64,000 nucleotides of DNA from Hyaloperonospora brassicae (lineage: Eukaryota; Oomycota; Peronosporomycetes; Peronosporales; Peronosporaceae): NCBI GenBank assembly GCA_947650285.1, contig CANTFL010001455.1, positions 117,979 to 181,978 of the forward strand. Reading direction: 5' to 3'. A program made the translations under genes and the position numbers. How positions within the stretch are numbered: the first letter of the stretch is position 1; the number at the start of each line of letters is the position of its first letter. Under the pieces are notes generated by a model, which was given only the letters and a program-made list of their open reading frames with translations, was not told where the DNA came from and did not search any database. Below, piece by piece: positions 20,639-32,354 of the stretch.

Positions 20639-23600
20639 AGTTGGCACTCTCGTCGCGTTAGCGCTATGCAAGTCATGTGTGATCTATGTGTACCAACGAA
20701 CGGCACCATGCAGAGGCGCCGCTGCTGCAGAATTGATGCATGTAGCCGTTGGACGCCGATATTGTGCACGATAAAGAATGGACGAAGCGTAGAGTGTTGT
20801 GGCAGTAACTTTGCTGGCTCGAAGATGTTTCTGCTTCTCCATTGTAAGGTGGATGGCATCTGGCGTGGCCTGTGAGGTGCATATCGGCAAAGCAGTCATG
20901 ACGCGCGCGCCAACCAATGCTGGTCTCGAGATGGCAGTGCATGACTGCTATGGACATTCCGACGCTGAATGAGCGATACCCTGAGCGAAAAAGCACGTTA
21001 TACAGCATCAGCGTGATTGCCAGCAACACCTTTGGACTATCTCGACATCTATTAGCTGAAGTAGCAGTAGTAGGCTAATCAGAAGAGCTTGCAAAGATTG
21101 AGTACGTGAAGATAGAGCATCTGGTCTTGAGAAGATGCACTGCACATGAAAGTAATAGCTTGCCAAGTAGTGTCTGTCTCATGCCTATGAGACCAAAGTT
21201 CGTCCTGCGTCACACACTTTTTAGTACCAAAGAACGCGAGCAAGCAATTCTTTCTGACTCTGAAACAACCTGCAAAGCTGACAGACAGAACAACAACCTG
21301 GTAGAGGTCACGACTATACAGGATATCTACGACAACACGACAAAAGCTATCGAAGGCGCTACTAACTATCATACCTGCTGTCCCCTACTTCCAATCCGCT
21401 CGTCAATTGAAACGTATGATGCATGCGACCACGCAAGCTGTAGAAGCTGACCAAAAATGCGACCAGTTTGCCGTCACATAGTGTACAAAAGAAGGTGCTC
21501 GTCGTTTCGCAGGAGCTGGCGCACGTCACAGGCTTCCATCATACAGTAACATAGTTACTTGTACTGTCCGGTGATCGGAGTGTAATATGCAATTTCTTGG
21601 CGCTTAGCACTGACCAAGTTCTGTAATCCGTACTTTGCACAAGACGTTGGTAATAACACTGCATCAGGTCATAGTTGACAGGAACTTCAACGCTTGCGTA
21701 AGGTGACCTCTTTGTGGACTCAGCGCCTCTTGGATCAAGAAGAATCGCTCTCGATAGTCCAACATCAAGGTTCGGAGGTTCGAGACCTTGTTGCCGATAT
21801 TCCATTTGTTTAAAACAATATCGTGCGACGATTCGAATAATTGCTCGCACTGCAAAATGCCTTTGTTGCCGAATCATCGTCATCATCTACAACCAGTCCT
21901 GGATCATGTCGAAAAAGTAAACCTAGATAGTCACAAACAAGTGGCTTACCAATAATGTTTTGAGTTTCTCTCGACACTTTTGTTACAACTCGATGTTGCT
22001 GCAATAATGCTGATACACATGCACTCTAAGCTCTAGAAGAAAAACTTACGAGGCATATGCTGCTGAAGCTTTCTCACGTACCTGCTGATGAAGAACTGCA
22101 CGCCTTGCTTTCTATATAGCTCATGCAGGTACCAGTGTAAACATACTGCAACTTGGTTTCCTTTGGTCAGATTAACATTGCATTAAAACAAGGAATGGGT
22201 TGTGGGGCTCATCTACAAACCTTCCACATGCTCGATACGTTTCTTATCGCAATCAATTGCCAAATCTGCACGTGATCGCTTCGATGCATGTGCGGATAGA
22301 TGGCGTGAGAGCTGAAGAATCTCCGCCAATCTCGGAGAGGAAGAGACCATCAGCTGCTCGCATCAGCGTAGTAGTACAGGGCAAATGCAAATAAACACTG
22401 TACGTATCGACATCTCAGCACACGACATGTGTCACGTGCTAAGTCGCACGATCATGCTGCGCTACACGATTATTCTGCTCTATACGGGTCATTTGTCAAA
22501 GGACGATGTTCGTTAGTAGACGACGTCTGCTGACGGGTCAGCAACGTCGAGTCAGCAGTCCAAACGGCAACAAGCGACGTCTCGTGGTGTCGACAGTGTG
22601 TCTGTCGAGCAATTCATAAACACTGCGCGCGACCGTTCCCCATGCACTCTGATACTCACTCAGTACGCAACAGTGAGCCGCAAAGTCCGAGACTAGTATC
22701 GTCTGCTTCGCTATCGATCTACATACCGTCCGATGAGCGACCTCATTGCTCCAGTACAGAACTACGATAACTGGCGAAGCGCTCGATGTATGTCATCATC
22801 GATCGTCTCTCCCATTAGACCGCTGCACAGCAATATACCAGCGGCTTTCGATGGCCAGAGCTTGACGAGCAAACCGCGCAGTCGGCGAGTTTTCCATCGC
22901 CGATTACGGTAACGTCTGAGAAGCGGTGCAGAAAGAGTATCTTCCCAATGAATAAAATAGCCTGTCTGGTCATCGGAACTGACAACGTCATGTCCGCCAC
23001 AAAGCTCAGTAGCACATGAAGATGCTTCGATCACACGACTGAAGGAAACAGTCGACATCATGCTACTTTCTCTGTCCTTTCTCATTTAGTGCAGAGTATC
23101 GTCCGTATCCATTTGTCCACGTCACTCTCGGCTCTGTCTACACTTCATGATTGTTCGCCGACTATCCTCCACCGTCGAGTCCACAACCGCACCCACGCAA
23201 GCGCTCCCTCGTCGGATGTTGTCTCCACTTTTGTTCTCAGTCAGCTTGTCACAGGTTTTGACGTGACACACTTCAACACAAACGTCTCGTTCATCCATCT
23301 GGTCCAGCGCTTGCAATAGTTAGCTACCAAACAAAAGCGATTCCACCAACAGCATCGCACTGCTGCGATCGACATTCCTTGGGCGGGTGAGTGTCCATGA
23401 AAAGTCTTTGCTATTGCACGTACAAGAAAGCCAAACCTAGCGCTTGTTGTACCCATTAAGCTGTCGCTTCGTCTCTTGTACCTCTTCACTTCGGCGGTAC
23501 GCGTACGCTGCCCGCAACGTCCCCGTAGACGGATCTGTGTCCGTGTCAGCAACGTCCATCTGCTGCCACTTCACGTCCCGTCCATCGTCTTGATCCTGTC

Positions 23601-23716
23601 CCCACTCAGATACGCTGCTGCATCTGAGACATGTCCCACCGTCCTACACGTTCATTGCAGTCGTTATGGTCCACAATCACTTCAGGTACACTCAAAGCTC
23701 TCACTCTGCTGTCAGA
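20639..23716. other. Intergenic, 3.1 kb
   Basis: No gene could be supported. Frames are short (under about 120 codons), lack recognised motifs and change strand often. Composition is less GC-rich than the genes around it. Remains of a gene with introns cannot be excluded. Confidence 0.5.
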
Positions 23717-24163
23717 CTAAAACATACGGCCCACGCACCGACGCGCCGCGTGGCAACGACCGCCGGACGCACAGCAGCATCTCGAGCGACGGCTGAGGTC
23801 GTCCGACAACACGGCGTGCAGGAGCTGCTGCTGCTGTGCTTTGAGGTCGGCAATGCTCTCGGCAATGGAGTGCATGTGCTGTAGAGGCGGCAGTGGATAG
23901 ATTGTAGAACAAGAGGCTTTCTCGTCGACGGTCGCAGCTGTGCCGACGACCAGTCGGTGGTGCACATAGTGCCACACCCACGAGGTCAACGACTGGATGC
24001 ACCAGTGGATCACTCCGTGCGCTATGTCTACAAGCACACGCTTTGGTACAAAAGCGGTGTGGGAAGACGGTGCAGGCTCTCGGTCGCGCCCGGACCAGGC
24101 TTCGGCAATGACATTTGCTCTACATGCAGGACGCGACGTGGCGCTTTGACCCGACGGCGGCAT
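23717..24163 (-). CDS. Small hypothetical protein near the palindrome centre
   Basis: 148 codons with a GC-rich third position like the real genes here, which is the main reason to call it. The N-terminus is Ser/Arg-rich. A hydrophobic, aromatic stretch follows (AHGVIHWCIQSLTSWVWHYV). Then comes a helix likely to coil (HSIAESIADLKAQQQQLLHAV) and a Cys/Arg-rich tail (CCCASGGRC). No family recognised. It could be one exon of a longer gene. The symmetry point of the inverted repeat (about 24535) lies 370 bp upstream of its start. Confidence 0.45.
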   Translation of the reverse strand: MPPSGQSATSRPACRANVIAEAWSGRDREPAPSSHTAFVPKRVLVDIAHGVIHWCIQSLTSWVWHYVHHRLVVGTAATVDEKASCSTIYPLPPLQHMHSIAESIADLKAQQQQLLHAVLSDDLSRRSRCCCASGGRCHAARRCVGRMF

Positions 24164-25523
24164 TGTCGATGCAATGACCGGCAGCTCCGTGACGCGCTGG
24201 AGGTAAATTCAAAAGTGACACACTTGGGAGTGTGTCGAAGCGCGCAATCTGGCGACCAAAAGAGAGAGTGAAGGTCACTTGGATAGACGGGGAACTTCAA
24301 CATGCGGCGTCGTAGTTTGCTTCCTACATTAGCACTGACATGCACGATAAGATGGCAAGGTATGGGTTTTCGGGAGACGGAACAAGCAGTGCGGCATGGC
24401 CATAGTCTGGTCTTTTGACTTGTTAGTACGCGGGCATGCACTGGCACAACTGTTGAATGATGCAAGCACTGCATGTTGGTTTTGTCGTTCGTATGGTCTC
24501 TCCACGAGACGCGGGCCGTTGACGGCAGTGACTAACGACACATTGAAGTCGACCAAAATGGACGATATGGCTGGAGATCTCGATTCCATATCGTCGAGTG
24601 GTCATCCTACATGTATGTCTTTGTCATGGCACGCTTTCCACCACGAAGACGGTGTGTCGAATTGCATAGTGTTCGAACCACCGCAAGATCCAACATCCTG
24701 TGACACCACTTTCATCAAGCACCTCATGCGGTCAACATGCCCTATAGCCGTTGGACGAAAGGAGCTTCACTTCTTTAGCTTGGAATCTCCCTGACCTAAT
24801 TATACTGAGGTGGACATATCACTGCGTGACTCTGTCAAATAATGGCTTCCGAGTTACAGCTGGTGTGCCGAATGATACACTCGAAAGAGTTCGTGACACG
24901 CCGCTAGCACTATGGAGGCAGCGGTGGTCGATTAGGTGAAGACCGCGTTCGCGACGTAAACCTTCAATATCGATAAGACGAGTAGCCTTTGAAGCACATG
25001 CAATAGAGACGTCGCGCGGTAACGCCCCCTCGATAGCTTTATCGCTCATCCTACATCCTACTAGAAGTACAGCAGCTGGCGTCTGTTGATACACTGTGAC
25101 AACGTGAGTTCAGTTTTGTTCACTGTCGCGACTTCAATGGCGAGCGCAACATCGAGAGAAGGAGCCAAAGGGAATCGCACAAGTCACGCTTCGACTTTCT
25201 GATCACGCGCGAGTCAGTTGGTAAATGGACTGTATGCGCCAAGTACGGGTGACGCACATGAACTTTTCGTCCTGTAAAAGCATCTTAACGCAAAAGTGGA
25301 GCTCGTGTCTTGCAAACGCAGCATTAGACCACACCAAATATGCAGCATAGTTATGATGAGTGTGCACAAAAGCGAGGGACACGAAACCAACAAGCACATC
25401 GCAGCGGTAGAACCCACTACCAGTCCATCACCCCTCCCTGGAATAGTCCCACCTTTTTGATATCATTCCCACACCCACCACTACAGCTCATTTCCATCGG
25501 AGAATAATCATTCGTAGTGGCCC
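24164..25523. other. Intergenic upstream of DNA2
   Basis: Contains the geometric centre of the inverted repeat (about 24535). No homology between the two sides is visible here. Small frames at 24396-24794 (+) and 24474-24028 (-) show no recognisable motif. Confidence 0.5.
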
Positions 25524-28500
25524 ATGTTCAAGTCCCGCGCGCGTCGGCGCAAACGTCCGCGCGCGGACTCCGTGACGCCTCGTCGTAGCAACAGGACGAC
25601 AGATGGACGCTTCAGAGCCACTCGCACACCGGAAAAGCTGCGCGCCGAGCCGAAGATCGTGTGGAGAGACTCGCCGGTGGACAAGCAGATGAAAGCGTCG
25701 GGGACGGACAAAATCGCTATTCGGAGGGAACTGCAGGACTTTGTCGAGCGTCTCGCGTGCAAAAGTGAGCACATGTCGCCCTGTAGCAGTGACGTGGACA
25801 AGGAATGCGGTCGTCAACGTGCCGGCGTGTGGACCGAGGAGACAGGTTGGGTGCGGTATGACTAATGAAAGAACAAGGACGGGTGTGTGCATGACTAAGT
25901 GAAGGACTTGCGTCACTCTTTTTGTGTGTGTTGTTTTGTTTGTTTGCTTTGCAGCTGTTTCGAGACCGTTCGAAGGCCATGTGCCAATGGGAAAAGACGC
26001 GTTGGGCTCGTCTCATGGACCGACCCCACCTCATTCTTGTGCTGGTCGACAGCGCACGACGGAGGAGCGCAAGTCGCAGGACGAGCTGTTGCGTATCTTG
26101 GATCAGATGGAGCAGAAGTATGCCAGTCCCGAGGTCGCAGGAGCAGTGCCAGGCCCGAGTGCGGCGTTCCTGGGCACGAAACAGTCTCTGTTCCCGATGC
26201 AGCGTCCGTTGACCCCACCTGAAGTTACTGGTGGTGGCTCGACTGAGGAGATATACTTGACGGCAACTGCAGGATCGAGCTATTCTCTGGCAGCGGCGCA
26301 ATCGCTGCAGACGGTGGAAACGCCAAAGGTGGATGAGAGGCAAGATAGGGATCGGATCCGTGACGCTAGCGAGACTTTGATGGCGAGTGAACCGCCGAAC
26401 CCAAGAGGCGGTTGTGGCCATGGTGGTAAACAGGAAGCCGTGAACGTGTCGGCGAAGTCGACGGTAGTCGAGGCAGACTTTTTTGACGATTTGACCGATG
26501 AATCGTGGGCCTTGCTTGACCAGCTCCAAAGTCAGCGGGTACCGGTGAAGGGCACGTCACAGTCGAAGACAGAGTCTGTTGGAGCGCAAGACACTGCATC
26601 GAATGTGCAGCCCGTGCCACCAGCTGCACATAGTGGGACGACAAGGTCTCAGTCAATACTGCCGTCCAACGCTTCGGCTATAGCGGTGCGATCAATGCAT
26701 GACACCGAGGCAGCTCAGGCTTTCCAGTCACTCGAGAGCTACAAGCGCTTTATGGTCTTGGAAGTCGACCGCAATGTTGCTGACCGCTCGCTCCTTTTGC
26801 GCCTGTTAGATGACCAAGATGTGCAGCTGGAGGCTCTGCTGAGTGACGACTGGTATGATGTGGTCGTTGACGCTGGCGACACTGTCAACATTGTGCTTAC
26901 TGAGCAGGACGGCAATGCCTTTTTTTCGCAAGCTGGGCACGAAAGTCGGGTGAATCGGCAACTGTTGCGCATACAGGTGGACAATGCGCACAATGTCGTG
27001 GTTGTGCACCCGGATATTCTGGTACAGTCAGCAGTCTATCAGCTGGCACGAGTTCTTTGTCTCAGATGTTTGTGTTGTGCTGCTTTGGTCGACTACAGGT
27101 GTCTCCAACGAGGGTGACGACAAGTTTTGGATGCTTGCGACAAGCTGTCCTACAGGAGACGTTTGCTGTGAAGCATGCGACAAACCAGAAGGCTTTTTTA
27201 GGTACACTCAAGCACGATTTGTTCGAGCACGCACTTCTGCATGACTTATCCAGCGCTGAGGAGCTTGCGAGAGAAGCCATACAGATTGTTCGCTCGAAGT
27301 ACGTAGTAAATCGGGCTAGATTGTGTCGTGATGCTTATCCTGACTAGGGCGTGTGTGTGAATAGCATACTAGGTCTTGTGGAATGCGGATTGAACGAGGA
27401 ATTGGCCCTATTGGAATTGCAGAAAGTGATCGGCGAGTATCAGAAGTGGGTGAATGAGGCAATCGCTGGAGCTGGCACGCCGCTGAATCTGACACCTCCG
27501 AATAGTAGACTCAAGGCACGGGTGAGCCGCGTGTTGGCCACAGAAGAAATGATGTGGTCCATCAAGTGGGGTCTAAAAGGTGCCACAGACGCCTCGGTTG
27601 AAGGAACTATCGTCGGTCAGGGGCATGCAAAGGATGAGTGCGCGGAAACTAGAGTGCTGCCACTCGAGCTCAAAACTGGAAGCAAAAGGTACGAGCACCA
27701 GGGTCAAGTGATACTGTACACGCTCTTGCTAAATGAGCGCTACCGTCAGCAGAGTCAAGAGGCATTGCTCATCTACGTTCCGTCTATCGAGACCAATCGC
27801 ATTACGGCCGTGACAGCTCATGTTCGGGGTCTCATCATGGCACGCAATAGTTTCGCCAGCGCTATTGCGAAAACGAAAGCAGTCGGGAGCTCCACATCCG
27901 GTCAGATACTTCCGCCAATGATTCGAAATCGCAGGGACTGCGAGCGCTGTTTCCAGGTGGATGAGTGCGTATTGGTCCATGCAGCAACGGAAAACGGCAC
28001 AGAAGAATCTAGTGGTCTCGAGGAGCTCTTCACCTTGAAAACGAACCATCTTGTTGATGCGGACCTCCTTTATTTCCGGCAATGGAATCGACTCATCATG
28101 CTCGAGCAGCAGCATGCGGAAAAACACCTTCGAGCGCTTTGGCTTCAGGTCGGGCTGAGAAGAGAACAGGCTCAGGAGAGCAGTACTTGCCTCGCACATC
28201 TCAAACTAGTATCTGATACGCCGTCACAGTCAGGATCGGGAACAAAGCGAACATTGCGCTTTGTTCGTGACCGTCGGAAGAGGAAGGATGTCGAATCAGA
28301 AAGCGGAGGAAGTGCAGCCGATTGGCAGCCGACTTCGTTTGCGGGCGTGCGTTTTCGGGCGGACGAACGTGTTATTTTATCAGCAGAATCGCTGGACGGA
28401 AAGAGTTTGCTGGTGCACGTGTCTCGTGCCAGTGTGCGCAAGATTGAACACGGACTCATCACGATCGAGACTCGTCAATGCATTCCGTCAATTGTGATGA

Positions 28501-30458
28501 GCGGTCTGTCTACCGTCGGGAAAGAGTACACGTGGCGCCTGGATAAAGACGCAATTATGAGCGGCTTACAGCGCGCAAAAGAGAATCTCGTGCGATTATT
28601 TATTGGACCTCCGCCTGAGGTCATTTCAGCTGGCACGGCACGAAGGAATCGGCCTGAGTTACAGATACGCACGACACCGACGCTTCCTGCGGGGCATTGT
28701 GTCGTTGATGCTCCGCCAGGTATCGGAGATGTGCGAAGACGCAACTTGATCGTCCATCTTACTCGCCCGCAGTTTACTGCACGTCGGTTGACCGATCTTG
28801 TGACACAGCGGTGCCAGGATCTTGCTAATCGTGATGGGAAAGCGGTAACGCTCAGTCAGACCTTGCTCGGTGCGTTTCGCGAGCTAAACGTCGACCAGCA
28901 GCGCGCTGTCCAGCGTGTGGTAAGCGGGCTCGACTACGCTTTGATCCTGGGAATGCCAGGAACAGGTAAAACTGCGACGATCGCTTTTACCGTGCGGGTC
29001 CTACTATATCTCGGGTTTTCTGTCTTAGTCACGAGCTACACGCACTCTGCAGTGGACAATTTACTGTTGAAATTACTCGCGTGCAACGTTCCCATGCTCC
29101 GCATTGGCAACGCTGCTCAAGTGCATCCCCGCATTGCGGAGTTTACGCTTGATCGACAAGTTGAGCGCGAACAGATTTCGAGGGTCCAGACCATGGAGGC
29201 TAAGTTAGTCAATGCTCAGCTTGTGGGGTGCACTTGCTTGAGCGTGAACAGCCACGTGCTGTTTAAGAAACGCCGGTTCGACTTTTGCATTGTTGACGAA
29301 GCCACGCAAATTACGCAGCCCATTGTCCTGAGCGCTCTGGGCTGCGCTGATACTTTCGTGCTAGTAGGAGACCATTACCAGCTGCCGCCGCTGGTAGCAA
29401 ATGCCCAGGCTCGTAAGGAAGGTATGGATGTGAGCTTGTTTCGGCGATTAGCGGAAGCTCACCCCGAAGCGACTCAGCAGCTGTCTTACCAGTATCGAAT
29501 GAACAGAGACATCATGTTACTGGCGAACCGATTAGTGTACGGTGGCAAGCTGAAGTGTGGCTCAGTCGAGGTCGCATCAAACCACCTTGACGTAAGATGG
29601 CAATGCCAAGAACCTGACACACACAAACTGCCGTGGCCCATGCAAGTACTGAGCAAGAAGCAAGGCGTCGTTTTCATGGACACAGACACGATGGCAAGTG
29701 CGACGACGGAGAGCGCTAAGGTCGCGCAAATGGGCACAAACAGCCGTCATCGCATGGAGAATGTTGCTGAAGCACAGTTGATTGCTGGTTTAGTCGAGCT
29801 CTTGGTGTTGGGCTCTGTGCCAGCCGAAGAGATCGCAGTTATCTCGCCTTTTCGCTCGCAGATCGCGCTCATACAGCAACACCTGACTACCATTGCTGCA
29901 CACCGTCGAGCTGGTGGATCCGACTGGGTCCGCTCGATTGAAGTGAGCACAATCGACAAGTATCAAGGCAAGGACAAGGACGTGATTCTGGTTTCGTTCG
30001 TTCGATGCAACGAAGAGAATCATGTCGGTGAGCTGCTTACAGACTGGCGCCGTATCAATGTGGCGCTTACGCGTGCTAAGCAAAAGTTGCTTCTGGTTGG
30101 ATCTGGATCGACGCTCAGTGGTGGCAGTGCTTTCTTGTACGAGCTCTTGTGTGTTGTCCAGGAGCAACGATGGGGGTACGAGCTGCCAGCTGACGCCATT
30201 GAGTCCCTTCGTCGATTTGCGGTGAGCGCAGCAGCCCCCACAGAGCCTGATCCGGAGCAAGGGGCTACACGTAAACTGCGAGCACGTCAGCCGACTGGAG
30301 ATGTGAAAGTGTCGATTCTTCAGCGCTCCGCAAGGAGCAGCAACGGAGACATCGAGTCGCTCGTGCCGGACGTGTCGATTCTGCCCTTGCGTCCTCAACC
30401 AAGAGCCCGATTGCCACACTTGATGCCACTTTCGCGCGACGTCTTCGGCGAACTGTGA
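25524..30458 (+). CDS. DNA2: DNA2-like replication ATP-dependent helicase/nuclease, four exons
   Basis: Nuclear enzyme that trims Okazaki-fragment flaps and resects DNA ends. Proposed exons: 25524-25845, 25955-27021, 27099-27298, 27365-30458, about 1560 residues; long, owing to a disordered N-terminus. Nuclease domain: SPTRVTTSFGCLRQAVLQET (first Fe-S Cys), GLKGATDAS (Asp about 600), LPLELKTGS and EHQGQVILYT. The Fe-S cluster Cys continue as DCERCFQVDEC (about 725). SF1 helicase: Walker A GMPGTGKT (about 1058), DEAT box (about 1173), GDHYQLPP, QLSYQYRMN, STIDKYQGKDKD and RINVALTRAK (about 1425). Every key nuclease and helicase residue I can check is present. The frame is consistent across introns 1 and 2; the third has two possible boundaries. 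It lies in the single-copy spacer. Confidence 0.92.
25846..25954 (+). other. DNA2 intron 1
   Basis: GTTGGG donor and a T-rich TTTGCTTTGCAG acceptor, 109 nt. A nearby GTATGA donor at 25856 looks stronger but would put exon 2 out of frame, so the GTTGGG site is preferred. Confidence 0.7.
27022..27098 (+). other. DNA2 intron 2
   Basis: 77 nt from GTACAG to GACTACAG. Removal joins HPDIL to VSPTRV, exactly the continuous DNA2 nuclease motif. Reading through instead gives an unrelated Cys-rich tail and a stop. Confidence 0.88.
27299..27364 (+). other. DNA2 intron 3 (boundaries uncertain)
   Basis: An in-frame TAG at 27345-27347 demands an intron. GTACGT at 27299 with the AATAG acceptor ending 27364 gives 66 nt, a CTGAC branch-like site and a kept frame. 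A 45-nt alternative, 27303-27347 (GTAGTA to GACTAG), also keeps frame and adds a few residues (YGVCVNS). Confidence 0.65.
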
Positions 30459-31163
30459 CGACCGCACGAGTAGCTTCGTGATGTCTTCGTACGGATGTAG
30501 ACCAGAGGATGTATGGCACAAGAGGGCGTGAGGAACTACGAGAAGGACATCGCAGCCGAATATACATCGCTTGCGTTCAGACCCATTGCATCAGCTTCGA
30601 CACCTGAACCTATTGCGCTCGATTTATGACTGCTTCTCGCGCTCTATTCATCGAAGCGTACAGGTATGCGAGATGCATTGACCTCGCATCGGATACGCCG
30701 CACTTCTCGTGCCAAATAATGTGCCGCAAGTATTGCGTTAGCAACCATCGTGTGAACCTTCTTCGGCACTCACTACCAAGTTGACCCTATTAATACGAGC
30801 GTGAACCTTTGTAGCACAAACAATCGCTGTCGTGTAACTGGACAATTGTGTTTCCTGCTATGACTACCCATGGAACGCTCCCTGCTATCGACAAAGCCGT
30901 TTGTATCCTCGAACTCGTGTGCTCAAGGAACCAGACGCTTCAGTCTTTTTAGATGACGGGTCCCTAAAAAGACTGAAGCGTCTGGGTCCCTCTCCAACGC
31001 TTTTGCCCATGAACAGACTCGCGACAACTCAGTTTTGCCAATCGCTTTGGTGGATTAAGAATCAATGTAAACTACCGACCGATAGCTACTGAGTTGTCTG
31101 TGACATCTACTGAGATATACCAACAGCTACAGGAGCGTCTTGTCTCCTCATGTAAACGCTCTC
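30459..31163. other. Intergenic between DNA2 and the 31164 gene
   Basis: The two genes end towards each other here. No gene is visible. The notable structure is the perfect hairpin at 30931-30985. Confidence 0.6.
30931..30985. other. Perfect 22-bp hairpin
   Basis: CCAGACGCTTCAGTCTTTTT plus AG pairs perfectly with its reverse complement at 30964-30985 across an 11-nt loop. One mismatch further out, three more pairs follow (GGA / TCC). It lies between convergent genes. It could end transcription, feed small-RNA production, or be a fold-back scrap of a transposon. Confidence 0.85.
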
Positions 31164-32354
31164 TCACAGAGCCGTCGAGTGACCTGTCGGGTGCGTCGGT
31201 TGGTAACTGCCGTGCACGGGGTTGCCAGCAACTTGACCGCCGTGAACGGGTCCGCCTTGAAGGTGCGTGCCAACAGGTCCACCACCGTGCAAGTGGTCTG
31301 CATGGGTGGGGCCGCCCTGAAGATGGGAGCCAACAGGCCCACCTCCATGAGCATGGGATCCAACAGCTCCGCCCTGAAGGTGCGTGCCAACAGGACCCCC
31401 GCCGTGCAAGTGGTCTGCATGAGTGGGGCCGCCCTGAAGATGGGAGCCAACAGGCCCACCTCCATGAGCGTGGGATCCAACAGCTCCGCCCTGAAGGTGC
31501 GTGCCAACAGGACCCCCGCCGTGCACGTGGTCAGGATGAGTAGGTCCGCCTTGAAGGTGAGTGCCAACGGGGGCACTGCCATGAGCATGGGATCCGTGGC
31601 TCGGACTCGTCTTGTCGCCCTTGAGCTTGTCCTTCACATCGTGGATCGCCTCCTTCGCCCGCTCCATCATCGACGGCGACAGCGCCTTCTCCGCCGCAGA
31701 CAGCTGATGGTCCAAGGCCTTGACGCTAAAGTTCTCGCGCAGATTCTTCTGCACCAGCCCTTCGACTGTATCCGTCGAGCCCATAATGCCCGCGCCATTC
31801 TGGTCCGCGTGGCTCGACAGCCCCTTGTGGTGATGGCCGCCGTCCTTCTCGCCACCAAAGAGTCCACCAGAGTGTGTCTTGTCACTGTGCGTGTCGCCCG
31901 TTGCATGTCCACCCAGCGACTGCTTTTCATTCTTGTCCTTGTCGTGGTGCCCGCCCATCATCGTGTCGATCGTGCCCTTGATGCCCTTCGACTGGCCATT
32001 CTCCTTGTCATAGTTGCGAGCAGTTGTTGTCAACGCTTCCATCGTCCGCGACGTCTCATTCATCACATGGCGCGCAGACGTCAACTCGGTCTTCGAAGGC
32101 TTCGGACTGCGACTGATCTGATGCGCCACGTGCTTGAGTTCCATGGCCGTGTCTTTGGCCGAGCGCATGTCGCTCCGCAGGTACGACGTGGCCGAGTGGG
32201 TAAAGAGATTCCCATTGCGGTGGTCGTACTCGGCCAATTGTTTCTTCAAGAGGCGGAGACACACCGACGTGTCGCCTGCGGTTTGGTTCAGCGCCAGTTC
32301 GAGTTTGCTAAACTCCTCTTCGACGTTCGAGTGGTGGTCGCTCGACTTGCCCAT
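31164..32354 (-). CDS. His/Gly-rich repeat protein, paralogue of 16826-17683
   Basis: 396 residues from the MGKSSDHH start, which lines up with the paralogue's MGTDHH; an ATG three codons upstream is possible. The N-terminal helical region is shared with the paralogue (VEEEFSKLEL, LRLLKKQL, SYLRSDMRSAKDTAM, NYDKENGQSKGIKGTID). The helical block near 225-265 is shared too. The C-terminal third is different: a tandem array of GGPVGTHLQGG and GAVGSHAHGG motifs, His every few residues. No signal peptide or membrane helix. The His-rich tail may bind metal, but that is only inferred from composition. Function unknown. It is on the minus strand at the mirror position of the paralogue. Confidence 0.85.
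   Translation of the reverse strand: MGKSSDHHSNVEEEFSKLELALNQTAGDTSVCLRLLKKQLAEYDHRNGNLFTHSATSYLRSDMRSAKDTAMELKHVAHQISRSPKPSKTELTSARHVMNETSRTMEALTTTARNYDKENGQSKGIKGTIDTMMGGHHDKDKNEKQSLGGHATGDTHSDKTHSGGLFGGEKDGGHHHKGLSSHADQNGAGIMGSTDTVEGLVQKNLRENFSVKALDHQLSAAEKALSPSMMERAKEAIHDVKDKLKGDKTSPSHGSHAHGSAPVGTHLQGGPTHPDHVHGGGPVGTHLQGGAVGSHAHGGGPVGSHLQGGPTHADHLHGGGPVGTHLQGGAVGSHAHGGGPVGSHLQGGPTHADHLHGGGPVGTHLQGGPVHGGQVAGNPVHGSYQPTHPTGHSTAL
31205..31575. repeat. 117-bp coding tandem repeat (39 residues)
   Basis: A unit of 117 bp coding for HADHLHGGGPVGTHLQ, then GGAVGSHAHGGGPVGSHLQ and GGPT, is present about two and a half times, with a slightly changed first unit (HPDHVHGG). Sub-repeats of about 57-60 bp lie inside it. 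The paralogue has none of it. Confidence 0.85.
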
